Assembly: GCF_022803015.1 (NCBI RefSeq)
Contig: NZ_JAFKON010000013.1
Coordinates: forward strand, 28,552-92,551
Reading direction: 5' to 3'
Origin: Arthrobacter humicola
Lineage (GTDB): Bacteria > Actinomycetota > Actinomycetes > Actinomycetales > Micrococcaceae
DNA: 64,000 nt
Below are positions 41,998 through 50,397 of the stretch, piece after piece. How positions within the stretch are numbered: the first letter of the stretch is position 1; every line of letters begins with the position of its first letter. The position numbers and the translations under genes are program-made. The notes beneath the pieces were generated by a model. The model ran no database searches. It was not told the origin of the DNA and saw nothing but the letters and a program-made list of their open reading frames with translations.

Positions 41998-43269
41998 ATG
42001 CTCTCAGACACCTCACTTCCCGTCATTCAGGCAACGCTGCCCGTAGTCGGTGAGCACATCGAGGAAATCGCCAAGCGCTTCTACAAACATATGTTCGAGG
42101 CGCAGCCGGATCTCCTGGACGGGCTCTTCAACCGGGGAAACCAGGCGGACGGCCGCCAGCAGCAGGCGCTCGCCGGATCCATCGCGGCCTTCGCCGGCAT
42201 GCTCGTAGAGAAACCGGACCAGGTGCCGGACCATCTGCTCTCCCGGGTGGCCCACAAACACGTCTCGCTGGGACTAAGCCCGGACCAGTACCAGATTGTC
42301 CACGACCACCTCATGTGGGCGATCGTGGATGTTCTGGGCGATGCCGTCACTCCCGAGGTCGCCGCCGCCTGGGACGAGGTCTACTGGCTGATGGCGAACC
42401 TGCTTATCAACAAGGAGCGCGGGCTGTACAACGCAGTGCACCTCTCCCCCGAGACCATTTGGCGGACGTGGCGGGTTGTGCAGCGGATCCAGGAGACCGC
42501 CGACGTCGTCTCGTTCGTCGTCGAGCGGACCGACGAACGGGACGTCAAGCCGTCCCTGCCCGGGCAGTACGTGACCCTCAAGATGACCATGCCCGACGGC
42601 GTACAGCAGCCCCGGCAATACAGCCTGACCAAGGCCGATGACGGCCAGCACCGGCAGTTCGCCGTCAAGAGGGTCCACGGGCTTCCGACTCCCGACGGCG
42701 AGATGTCCAGTCTGCTCCACAATGAAGTGCAGGTAGGCGACGAGGTGGTGCTCTCGGCTCCGTTCGGCGACGTTGTGCTGGAGTACACGGACAGGCCCCT
42801 GGTCATGGCCAGCGCGGGAATCGGCATCACGCCCATGGCCGGGATGCTCTCCCACCTGGTGCAGTCCGGTTCACGACGCCAGGTGATGCTGCTGCATGCC
42901 GACGACAGCGAGGCATCCTTCCCGCTCCGCGCGCAGGTGAGGGAAGATCTCGCGAAACTCGCGGACGGGACCCTGAAGACGTGGTTCCTGACTCCCGCGG
43001 AGGCAGCGGGGACCGGTGAGGCGGGCGAAACCGGCGAGGCGCGCGAGACCGGCGGGGCGCGCGAGACCGGCGGGGCGTCCGGTTCCGTGCTCTCCGGTTT
43101 CATGGACGTCAGCGACGTCGAACTCCCGGACGACGCCGAGTACTACCTCTGCGGCCCCCTGCCGTTCCTGAAGTCGGTTCGGAGCGCCTTGATTGCCGGT
43201 GGCGTCCCCGCCAAGGACATTCAGTACGAGGTATTCGGCCCGGATCTCTGGCTGGCTGACTTCCAGTAA
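41998..43269 (+). CDS. hmp: Flavohemoglobin (nitric oxide dioxygenase)
   Basis: 423 residues. Globin domain 1-140 with the proximal His in HKHVSLGLS (~83-85) and Tyr of FYKHMF. The FAD domain has PRQYSLT, the NAD domain GIGITPMAGM and CGPLPFLKSV, and the end is YEVFGPDLW. Converts NO and O2 to nitrate using NAD(P)H. An unusual ~25-residue insertion of GETGEARETGGARETGG repeats (~338-362) sits inside the NAD domain. A TTAGCTT (41931-41937) may be the -10 element. Flanked by two related 55-base repeats. Confidence 0.95.
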   Translation: MLSDTSLPVIQATLPVVGEHIEEIAKRFYKHMFEAQPDLLDGLFNRGNQADGRQQQALAGSIAAFAGMLVEKPDQVPDHLLSRVAHKHVSLGLSPDQYQIVHDHLMWAIVDVLGDAVTPEVAAAWDEVYWLMANLLINKERGLYNAVHLSPETIWRTWRVVQRIQETADVVSFVVERTDERDVKPSLPGQYVTLKMTMPDGVQQPRQYSLTKADDGQHRQFAVKRVHGLPTPDGEMSSLLHNEVQVGDEVVLSAPFGDVVLEYTDRPLVMASAGIGITPMAGMLSHLVQSGSRRQVMLLHADDSEASFPLRAQVREDLAKLADGTLKTWFLTPAEAAGTGEAGETGEARETGGARETGGASGSVLSGFMDVSDVELPDDAEYYLCGPLPFLKSVRSALIAGGVPAKDIQYEVFGPDLWLADFQ

Positions 43270-43316
43270 CCCGCGGCTCGCTGTTTCCTCCCGAACGCCC
43301 GGATTCGCCCAAAACT

Positions 43317-43370
43317 TGCGGGGTCGCCGTAGCCGTACGGCGACCCCGCGGCTTTCCGGCGAGCCCGGGC
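43317..43370. repeat. Imperfect repeat flanking hmp, right copy
   Basis: Similar to 41782-41836 (TGCGGGGTCGCCGTA ... GCTTTCCGGCGAGCCCGGG). Here GGGGTCGCCGTA and TACGGCGACCCC form a strong 12-bp hairpin, a plausible bidirectional terminator for the converging hmp and protease genes. Confidence 0.6.
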
Positions 43371-43383
43371 TTGGAGCCCCCGG

Positions 43384-46299
43384 CTAACGCACCGCCCGGC
43401 GCCGGCCGAACGCCACGAAGGCCGCGCCGAGCAGCAGGACACCGGCGCCGAGACCCGCCAAGGGCAGGAGCCCGCCTGCGCCCGTGCTCGCTAGCTGGCC
43501 TGTGGTGCCCGACGTGTTGCCTGGTGCCGTGTTGCCTGGTGCCGTGTTGTCCGGTGCTGTGCCGCCCATAATGACGGAGGTGTCCGACGGCGGGGCGGGA
43601 GCTTGCACCGGTTTGACCGGTCCGGCGGGAGCCCCGGCCGGGTTGGCGGGCTGTTGCGGGACTGCCGGCTGGCCAGGCGTTGACGGCTGCACGGATCCCG
43701 GTGTCCCGGCTGGCGGGCCGGCCGGAGTTTCCCCGGAAACGGGCGCGGCGTCGACGCTGAACGCCACGGCGGCCGGCGGCGATGCGACGCCGTCAATGGT
43801 TTGCGTCACGGTCAAGGTGTGCGCACCGGCGGCCAGTTCCGCGGGGAACGTGACACTCCACCGGGCACTGCCGGCCAAGGTCTGCGCGGTCCCGGGCTCG
43901 AGCGCGGCATTGCCCGCTCCGAAACCGGAACCGGCCTGCACGGAGTCCACGGCCACCCCGTCCACAGCCACGGCCACGCCGGCACCTCGAAGGGCCGTGC
44001 CAAAGATGGTGGCTGGCAGGGCGTCCTGTCGCAGGTGTTGGCCGTCCCTGAGGTTCGACACCGCCGGAGCCGGCGGAATGACGGTGTAGGTGCGGGTCGC
44101 CGCGGGACTGTCCATTTCTCCGTTGGCCGTGAGCACTGCCGTGACCGAAATTTTTCCGAAGACCGGCTGATCGGCCACGTTAATGCTCCAGCGGCCGTCT
44201 GCGTCGACGAGCCCGGTCCCGGTGAAGTCGCCGGAGAGCCGCACCGTGCCTCCGGCTTCTCCGGTGCCCTCGATGGTTTCGATGGCGGTGAGTCCCGGGC
44301 CGTCCGGCTGGCCGTCCACCGGTGAGGTGATGGCCGGAGCCGCGAGGCGGGAGACATCGACGGACAGGGCGACGGCGCCGGAGCCGCTGAAGCCGTTCAC
44401 GGTCTCAGCCGAGAACTTGAAGGGCCCGGCCAACGACGGTGCAGGGAACTGCCAGTTTCCCGACGCGTCGACCGGTACTTCCAGGGGCTGGCCGTCCTTC
44501 TGGCCCGAGGTCTGGCCTGGTTTCTGGTTCAGGACGGTGATGCTGACCTTGGAATTCGGAGCCACCACGGAGGCCGGGCCGGCATCGATGTGCCCGGTAA
44601 TCGGCTCACCGGCCGTGACGGTTCCGGTGGAGGCCGCAGCGAGCGCTGGCTTGGCCAGGAACAGTTGCAGCTGGACACCGCCGGGGACCTGGCCCATGGC
44701 GTCCTCGAGGCTGGTCGCGATGGCCCGCGTCTGGACGCCCTGGTCGGTACTTTCCGCCCCCGTGTGCAGCCCGACGGCGAAGTTCCCGCTGATCCACGGG
44801 CCGCCGGAGTCCCCGCCGCCGGAGGTGACGGACGTTGAGTCGAAGCCCCGGACGGCCCGGAGATCGTTGTCATAATCGGGCGGTAGTGAATTTGGCCCAA
44901 CCATGGCCCAGATGCCGACCGAGTCCACCGTGCCGCATCTCCACCCGGTGGTCCGGCCGGACCGGCACACGGGCTGGCCCTGGAAAGGAGCCACTGTTCC
45001 CACAATCTTCACGGACGTCGGCCCCGGGTCGGCGGGCTTGTCCCATCGGGTGACGGCGGGCTGGAGGTCCAGGCCGCTCCTGATGCCGTGGAGGACGGCG
45101 ATGTCCGTGCCGACGTTGGTGCCGTCCGGCGCAACTTTGGAATTGCCGGTGCCGCCGAACTGGCTGAACCCGAAGGTGCCCAGGATCCCGGCGGCCGCGC
45201 CAGAACCTGCACCCCCGGCCGCTGGCGCACCTGCCGGATTTTCGATCTCGGCCTGCTTCGCGGAGCCGTCACCGGCGCAGTGCCCGGCGGTCAGGACCAG
45301 AGGCTCGCCCGCGGGGCTGAAGGCCCCGAACCCGGCCGAGCACAGGGCTAGGCCGTCAACGATGTAGCCCTCGCCGCCAAAGTAGTCCTCCTCGGTGGTG
45401 ATCCGGGATCCTTGTTCCAGCGTCACGTTGGCGTAGCGGGCCACGAATTCGGCCGCGGACATCTTCGGCACCGTGCCCGGAGCTTTCGCCGGCTGCACAC
45501 CCGCGCCGGAGGCGGGAACAACGGAGGCGGGAACTGCGGCCGGAAGGGCGGGAAGGGCGTCGGCAGCCGGAACGGACTGCGCCGTGTTGGTGCCGCCGGT
45601 GCGGATGACAAAGTGGCCGTCTGTGTAGGTGACAGCCTGCAGCCCGGCGGCCCCGACCTCGCGGACATAGGCCTCGAACAGTTGCTGGGTGCTGGAGGCC
45701 AGCAGCTCCGCGGCTGACGGGACAGCGGCGGCGGCCGCGGGGGCGGCAAGCAGGAAGTCGGCCGGGCCGGACCCGTTCAGTTCGGCCACGCGGGCACGGA
45801 GTTCGGCGCCGCTGCCTTCAACCGCGATTTTGCCTCCGGCGAGGCTGATCCCCACATAGCCGGGAAGCGCGCGCAGGGAGGGCGCGGCGTCGGCGGCCCG
45901 GCGGGCAAGCGCACCGGCGGCGTCGAATTCCGCGAGGGTCATGCCAAGGTCCCGCCGCACGGCCTCCGCGAGGCCGGAATCGCTGATCGGCGTCGCGGAC
46001 GGCACCGGAGTAGAACCGGCCAAAGGCGCGTCAGCCGGCACCGGGACCGCTGTCGGGACCGCAGACGCAGGCGGCACCGGGACCGCCGTCGAGACCGGCA
46101 CCGGGACCGGGACCGCCGTCGAAACCGGCGTCGCGATCGCCGACGCAGCCGGCGCCGGGTCTGCAGGGACTGGGGCGGGGGCGTTGGCTTCGGCCATGGC
46201 CGGGACCGCGGTCAGCGCAAAGGCAGGCATGGTACCGGCAAGCGCAATCGCGAGGGCAGCGGCGGCCCGCACCATCGGCTGGAACTTCGGAGTCTTCAC
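43384..46299 (-). CDS. Cell-wall-anchored trypsin-like (S1) serine protease
   Basis: 971 residues. Sec signal peptide (~1-36), Ala/Val/Pro low-complexity stretch (~38-105), then a pro-region (DLGMTLAEFDAAGAL ... VGISLAGGKIAVEGSGAELRARVAEL) like that of alpha-lytic-type proteases. The catalytic domain has His in VLTAGHC, Asp in GTDIAVLHGI and Ser in SGGGDSGGPW. Ig-like modules and a Pro/Thr-rich spacer follow. The end is a sorting signal: LASTG, hydrophobic helix, GRRRAVR. LAxTG is the class-E sortase motif. The substrate is unknown. Confidence 0.88.
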   Translation of the reverse strand: MKTPKFQPMVRAAAALAIALAGTMPAFALTAVPAMAEANAPAPVPADPAPAASAIATPVSTAVPVPVPVSTAVPVPPASAVPTAVPVPADAPLAGSTPVPSATPISDSGLAEAVRRDLGMTLAEFDAAGALARRAADAAPSLRALPGYVGISLAGGKIAVEGSGAELRARVAELNGSGPADFLLAAPAAAAAVPSAAELLASSTQQLFEAYVREVGAAGLQAVTYTDGHFVIRTGGTNTAQSVPAADALPALPAAVPASVVPASGAGVQPAKAPGTVPKMSAAEFVARYANVTLEQGSRITTEEDYFGGEGYIVDGLALCSAGFGAFSPAGEPLVLTAGHCAGDGSAKQAEIENPAGAPAAGGAGSGAAAGILGTFGFSQFGGTGNSKVAPDGTNVGTDIAVLHGIRSGLDLQPAVTRWDKPADPGPTSVKIVGTVAPFQGQPVCRSGRTTGWRCGTVDSVGIWAMVGPNSLPPDYDNDLRAVRGFDSTSVTSGGGDSGGPWISGNFAVGLHTGAESTDQGVQTRAIATSLEDAMGQVPGGVQLQLFLAKPALAAASTGTVTAGEPITGHIDAGPASVVAPNSKVSITVLNQKPGQTSGQKDGQPLEVPVDASGNWQFPAPSLAGPFKFSAETVNGFSGSGAVALSVDVSRLAAPAITSPVDGQPDGPGLTAIETIEGTGEAGGTVRLSGDFTGTGLVDADGRWSINVADQPVFGKISVTAVLTANGEMDSPAATRTYTVIPPAPAVSNLRDGQHLRQDALPATIFGTALRGAGVAVAVDGVAVDSVQAGSGFGAGNAALEPGTAQTLAGSARWSVTFPAELAAGAHTLTVTQTIDGVASPPAAVAFSVDAAPVSGETPAGPPAGTPGSVQPSTPGQPAVPQQPANPAGAPAGPVKPVQAPAPPSDTSVIMGGTAPDNTAPGNTAPGNTSGTTGQLASTGAGGLLPLAGLGAGVLLLGAAFVAFGRRRAVR

Positions 46300-46323
46300 T
46301 GGCCTACCCTAACTGCGCCCACC

Positions 46324-47016
46324 CTATCGGCCGAGCTTTCCGAGGATGGCCGCGAGTTCCGGGGTCGTCACGCCGTGGCGGAAGAGGTAGTCCGCGGTGT
46401 TGAGGGAGCGGACAAATTGCAGCAGGCTCTTGCCCCGGGATTCCAGCAGGGGCACCAGCACGTTCTCAGGCAAGAAACGCTCGTGGGGATGCGGGACGGC
46501 GGCGTGCCGGAGGTGCTCGTTGATGCCCCGCATGGAGCGCTGGTAGCCGCTCACGATGGCCTCGTCGCTGTCACCGGCGAGGTCCTGGAGCATCGCGGCG
46601 ATCATGCCGCTCCGGTCCCGCCCCGCGGAGCAATGGATGACCACACCGCCCTCCGCGGCGGCCACCGCCTTGAAGACCCGGGCCAGCAGGTGCGGGAACA
46701 GCCTGGCGTTGTCCGCATAACAGGCGGGGTCGTTCAGGTACGGCACGCAGAGCTCGCGGAATTCGCGGTTATCCGGGTCGTCGGTGGGGGCCAGGACGAC
46801 GTCGAAACCGGCCAGGGCCCCAGCCCGCACCGGCGGATCGGTCTCCCGACGCCGGATTTCGGCTTCGTTGCGGAGGTCGATGACGGTCCGGATGCCCCGG
46901 CGGTGCACCTGCCGCCAGCCTGACTCGGTGAGCCACTCCCGCCGTCCCATGCGGAACACGTCCCCGGCCACGTGCCACGCGTTGACGGCCCCCTCCCACT
47001 CCACGGTTCCGGGCAC
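46324..47016 (-). CDS. Protein tyrosine/serine phosphatase (Tyr_phosphatase3/LipA-like)
   Basis: About 230 residues from GTG at 47016, chosen because AAGGGGCAGG lies just upstream and relatives begin close to the WEGAVNA segment; ATG at 47061 is an alternative. The P-loop is IHCSAGRDRSG (HCxxGxxR) after the dual-specificity-type N-terminus (FRMGRREWLTESG, VIDLRNEAE). Dephosphorylates phosphotyrosine, phosphoserine or phosphoinositides in relatives. No sign of a signal peptide with this start. Monocistronic, 24 bases after the protease start. Confidence 0.85.
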   Translation of the reverse strand: MPGTVEWEGAVNAWHVAGDVFRMGRREWLTESGWRQVHRRGIRTVIDLRNEAEIRRRETDPPVRAGALAGFDVVLAPTDDPDNREFRELCVPYLNDPACYADNARLFPHLLARVFKAVAAAEGGVVIHCSAGRDRSGMIAAMLQDLAGDSDEAIVSGYQRSMRGINEHLRHAAVPHPHERFLPENVLVPLLESRGKSLLQFVRSLNTADYLFRHGVTTPELAAILGKLGR

Positions 47017-47214
47017 CGCCTGCCCCTTGGCTTGGCCCAGGGGCGCTGCAGGAATCATCATCCAGAAAGCTAAGCACACGCACCAGCGCGATCCGCGGCA
47101 GGATTCACAAACGTTATACACAATGGGACCATTGGCATGGTGCGGGGTTAACGCTTCGCAACACGTTTTTCACGGCACGGGCGCTGAACCCAGGGTGCCA
47201 CTGAGGAGAACACC

Positions 47215-48042
47215 ATGGGACCTCTGAAACTTCGGACCGCTCTGGCGGCCGGTCTCGCCGCCCTGGCCATGGCGGCCGGTGTGGCGGCGGTACCGGCGGA
47301 GGCGGCGGACAGGACCCGGTACGTCGCGCTCGGAGACTCCTATGCCGCCGGGCTGGGGGCGGGGCCGTACCTGGATGATTGCTACCGCAGCGAGAACAGC
47401 TATTCCGAACTCGCTGCCCACACGAAGACCATCAAACTCGTCGCCAACGCGGCCTGCAGCGGCAAGACGACCCAGGACGTCGTCAACACCCAGCTCAGGC
47501 GGCTGACCAGGACCACCGGGCTCGTCACCATCACCGCCGGCGGCAACAACCTCCGGTTTGCGGAAATCCTCGCCTCGTGCGGCGCCGCCATGGTCAATCC
47601 CGCTGCGGGGCCGCTGTGCGATGCAGCCAGTGCCTACGCCGAGGGCCAGATCTCCAGCCATCGGCTGTCCAGCGACGTGACAGCGATGATCCAGCGCGTG
47701 AAGGCTGCGGCCCCCAACGCCAAGGTTGTAGTGACGGGCTACCCCTACCTCTACGATCCGGTCGCGCCCGGCCAGGCTGATCCGATGTCCCGGTTCATCT
47801 ACAAGGCCACGGTCCTGGCGGACGGCCTGAACGGCTCCATCGCCGCCGCCGCCCGGGCCACCGGAGCTGAGTACGTCGATGTGCGGGCCGCTTTCGCAGG
47901 TCACGGCGTGAACTCTGCGGCCCCGTGGATCAATTTCAGCCGTACGGCCCTCGCCAGTCCCGAAAACTTCCACCCGAACGCCCGGGGATACGAGGCGTAC
48001 TTCGCATCGCTTAACGGGGCCAAGGCCTACTCGGCACGCTAG
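47215..48042 (+). CDS. Secreted SGNH/GDSL esterase
   Basis: 275 residues with a Sec signal peptide (~1-31). Block I YVALGDSYAAGLGAG gives the catalytic Ser, block III is TITAGGNNLRF, and block V is ENFHPNARGY, with Glu rather than Asp three residues before the His. This recalls actinomycete esterases whose His is not oriented by an Asp side chain. Four to six Cys suggest disulfides. Probably an extracellular lipase or esterase. Convergent with the GNAT gene; both stops share CTAG. Confidence 0.9.
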   Translation: MGPLKLRTALAAGLAALAMAAGVAAVPAEAADRTRYVALGDSYAAGLGAGPYLDDCYRSENSYSELAAHTKTIKLVANAACSGKTTQDVVNTQLRRLTRTTGLVTITAGGNNLRFAEILASCGAAMVNPAAGPLCDAASAYAEGQISSHRLSSDVTAMIQRVKAAAPNAKVVVTGYPYLYDPVAPGQADPMSRFIYKATVLADGLNGSIAAAARATGAEYVDVRAAFAGHGVNSAAPWINFSRTALASPENFHPNARGYEAYFASLNGAKAYSAR

Positions 48043-48662
48043 CGCCGCTTGGCCAGCCGGGATTCGAGGGAGTTCCGGACCATCGGCCATTCATGTTCCA
48101 GGATGGAATACACCACGGTGTCCCGCAGCGCCCCGTCGGCGCTGCGCGTGTGGCTGCGGAGCACGCCGTCCTGTTTGGCCCCCAGCCGCGTGATCGCCTC
48201 GCGGGACTGGTGGTTGAGCCAGTGCGTCCGGAACTCGACGGCGGGGCAGCCCAGCGTCTCGAAGGCGTGCCGCAGCAGCAGCAACTTGGAGTCCGGGTTG
48301 CTGCCGCTGCCATGCGCGGACGCCGCGTTCCAGGTGGAGCCGATCTCCACCCGGGGCGTGGCGGCGTCGATGTTCATGTAGGTGGTCATGCCGATCACCC
48401 GGCCCGGCCCGCCCGTGGCGGGGTCCAGCAGCCGCGTGGTGAAGGGCAGCATGGCGCCGCTGTCCCGCAGGGCCAGGCGACGCTCAATCTCGGCGGCCAT
48501 GTGCTGCGGGGCGGGCACGCTGGTGTACCAGAGGTGCCACAGCTCGCCGTCGCGTGCCGCCTCGACAAGGCCGTCATGGTGGTCCTGGCTCAGCGGCTCA
48601 AGGACGACGTACTTGCCGGTCAGGGTGATGGGCGCAATCGCGGGGCGGTCCAGGGAGGTCAC
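48039..48662 (-). CDS. GNAT N-acetyltransferase (RimJ/RimL type)
   Basis: 207 residues. ITLTGKYVVLEPLSQDHHDGLVEAA at the N-terminus, RVIGMTTYMNIDAATPRVEIGSTW, and NHQSREAITRLGAKQDGVLRSH (acetyl-CoA-binding and acceptor-side segments). Same broad family as the gene at 21885 but from a different subgroup. Thirty-two bases after paaH on the same strand; no pathway link is evident. Confidence 0.88.
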   Translation of the reverse strand: MTSLDRPAIAPITLTGKYVVLEPLSQDHHDGLVEAARDGELWHLWYTSVPAPQHMAAEIERRLALRDSGAMLPFTTRLLDPATGGPGRVIGMTTYMNIDAATPRVEIGSTWNAASAHGSGSNPDSKLLLLRHAFETLGCPAVEFRTHWLNHQSREAITRLGAKQDGVLRSHTRSADGALRDTVVYSILEHEWPMVRNSLESRLAKRR

Positions 48663-48694
48663 CGCACCATCCTAGGGGCAGGCACGAATGCCGG

Positions 48695-49597
48695 TCACTT
48701 GGTCCAGTCGAAGAAGCCCTTGCCGGACTTGCGGCCCAGTTCGCCGCGGGCGACCTTGTCGCGGAGGATCTGCGGCGGAGCGAAACGGTCACCAAGCGTG
48801 GACTGCAAGTACTCCGCGATGCCGAGGCGCACGTCCAGGCCCACAATGTCGGTGGTCCGCAGCGGTCCCGTGGGGTGCTTGTAGCCCAGCACCATGGCGT
48901 TGTCGATGTCTTCCGCGGTGGCCACGCCCTCTTCCACCATGCGCATCGCTTCGAGGGCGATCGCGACGCCCAGCCTGGAGGAGGCGAAGCCGGGCGCGTC
49001 GTTGACCACGACGGCGGTCTTGCCGAGCGCCTCGACCCACCCGCGGGCGGCCTGGGCCAGGGCGCCGGAAGTCTGCTCGCCGAGGACCACCTCGATGAGC
49101 GTCGACGCCGGCACCGGGTTGAAGAAGTGCAGGCCCAGGAAGTTCTGCGGCCGCTTCAGTTCGCGGGCCAGACCGTTGACGGAGAGCGAGGACGTGTTGG
49201 AGGCGAGGTAGGCGCCGTCGGCGAGCCGTTCCTCGATGCCGCGCAGCGCGGTGATCTTCAGGTCCCAGTCCTCCGGAACGGCCTCGACCACAAGCTGCCG
49301 GCCGACGAAGTCGTCGTAGTCCACGGTGACCTCGAGCCGGGAAACGATCTCGTCCAGGTTGCCGTCCACGGCGCCGCGCTCAATGCTCTTGGCGGCGGCG
49401 GACTCGACCCGCTCCCGGGCGGCCTCGGCCGACGCCTCGTCGCGCTCGACGACCACGACGTTGGCTCCGTTGATCAGGAAGGCGTGGGCGATGCCTGCGC
49501 CCATGCGGCCGCCACCGAGGACTCCCACGGAGTGGGGAAGGTTGCTGTTGGGAAGATCACTGGCGGGAAGGTTGGCGGGGAGTGCGGAGTTGCCCAT
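48695..49597 (-). CDS. paaH: 3-hydroxyacyl-CoA dehydrogenase
   Basis: 300 residues. NAD-binding VGVLGGGRMGAGIAHAFL at ~23-40, then NTSSLSVNGLA, FLGLHFFNPVPASTLIEVV (His/Glu catalytic region), NDAPGF and a C-terminal dimer domain (GYKHPTGPLRTTDIVGLDV). Oxidises the hydroxyadipyl-type CoA ester of the phenylacetate route. A 20-residue N-terminal extension has three NLP/DLP repeats. Two bases separate it from the hydratase gene, in a thiolase-hydratase-dehydrogenase operon. Confidence 0.9.
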   Translation of the reverse strand: MGNSALPANLPASDLPNSNLPHSVGVLGGGRMGAGIAHAFLINGANVVVVERDEASAEAARERVESAAAKSIERGAVDGNLDEIVSRLEVTVDYDDFVGRQLVVEAVPEDWDLKITALRGIEERLADGAYLASNTSSLSVNGLARELKRPQNFLGLHFFNPVPASTLIEVVLGEQTSGALAQAARGWVEALGKTAVVVNDAPGFASSRLGVAIALEAMRMVEEGVATAEDIDNAMVLGYKHPTGPLRTTDIVGLDVRLGIAEYLQSTLGDRFAPPQILRDKVARGELGRKSGKGFFDWTK

Positions 49598-49599
49598 GT

Positions 49600-50397
49600 C
49601 TATTTCTGCTTCCCTGATTCTTTGGCTGACTTCTTTTCTGATTTCTTATCCAGAAAAGCCTGCATACGGTCGAACTTGGCCTGGGATTCGAAGAGGATCC
49701 CCTGTGCCAGCTGGTCAATGAGGGGATGCGCCTCGGCCGGGGCATGGAACACGGATTTGGTGATGCGGACGGCGAGCGGATCCTGCGTGGCAATCCGGTC
49801 GGCGACGCTGTGGGCAGCGGCCATCAGATCGGACGGTTCATGGATTTCGGTGATGAGATTGACCGCGAGGGCACGTTCTGCGCGCAGCACGGAACCGGCG
49901 AGCAGCATTTCCTTGGCGACGGGCTCCCCCACGAGTTCCTTGAGGCGCCAGCTGGCGCCGGCGGCGGCCAGGATGCCGAGTCCGGTTTCGGGATTGCCGA
50001 TCCGGACGGACGGGGTGCCGATCCGGAAGTCGGCGGCGTACGCCAGTTCGGCGCCGCCGCCCAGGCAGAAGCCGTCCAGTGCCGCGATGACGGGCATCGG
50101 CAGCTTGGCAATCCGGACGAAAATGGTGGAATTGATGCCCTGCAGGGCATCGTCGCGGCGGCGTTCGCGCAGCTGGCCGATGTCGGCGCCGGAGGCGAAC
50201 ACCCCGTCAGTGCCGGCGATGATGAGGACTTTGGGGTGCCGCTCGAGATGGGCGCAGACGGTGTGGAGTTCATCGACCATCTGCTGGTCGATCGCGTTGC
50301 GGACCTCGGGGCGGTTGAGCACCACCACCACGCGGTCCTCGCGCTCTTCGACCAGGAGCGTGCCGAAGCCAGCCGGGTCGAGGGCCGGGGCCGCCAC
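49600..50397 (-). CDS. paaF: Enoyl-CoA hydratase/isomerase
   Basis: 265 residues from GTG at 50397, overlapping the thiolase stop by one base (TAGTG), which fixes the start. Crotonase fold: NRPEVRNAIDQQMVDEL, GTDGVFASGADIGQLRE (oxyanion hole), ALDGFCLGGGAELAYAADFRIG. The C-terminal tail is Lys-rich (KKSEKKSAKESGKQK). With paaH and paaJ it performs the beta-oxidation part of phenylacetate breakdown; it could serve as PaaF or PaaG, and only one such gene is in the window. Confidence 0.85.
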   Translation of the reverse strand: MAAPALDPAGFGTLLVEEREDRVVVVLNRPEVRNAIDQQMVDELHTVCAHLERHPKVLIIAGTDGVFASGADIGQLRERRRDDALQGINSTIFVRIAKLPMPVIAALDGFCLGGGAELAYAADFRIGTPSVRIGNPETGLGILAAAGASWRLKELVGEPVAKEMLLAGSVLRAERALAVNLITEIHEPSDLMAAAHSVADRIATQDPLAVRITKSVFHAPAEAHPLIDQLAQGILFESQAKFDRMQAFLDKKSEKKSAKESGKQK

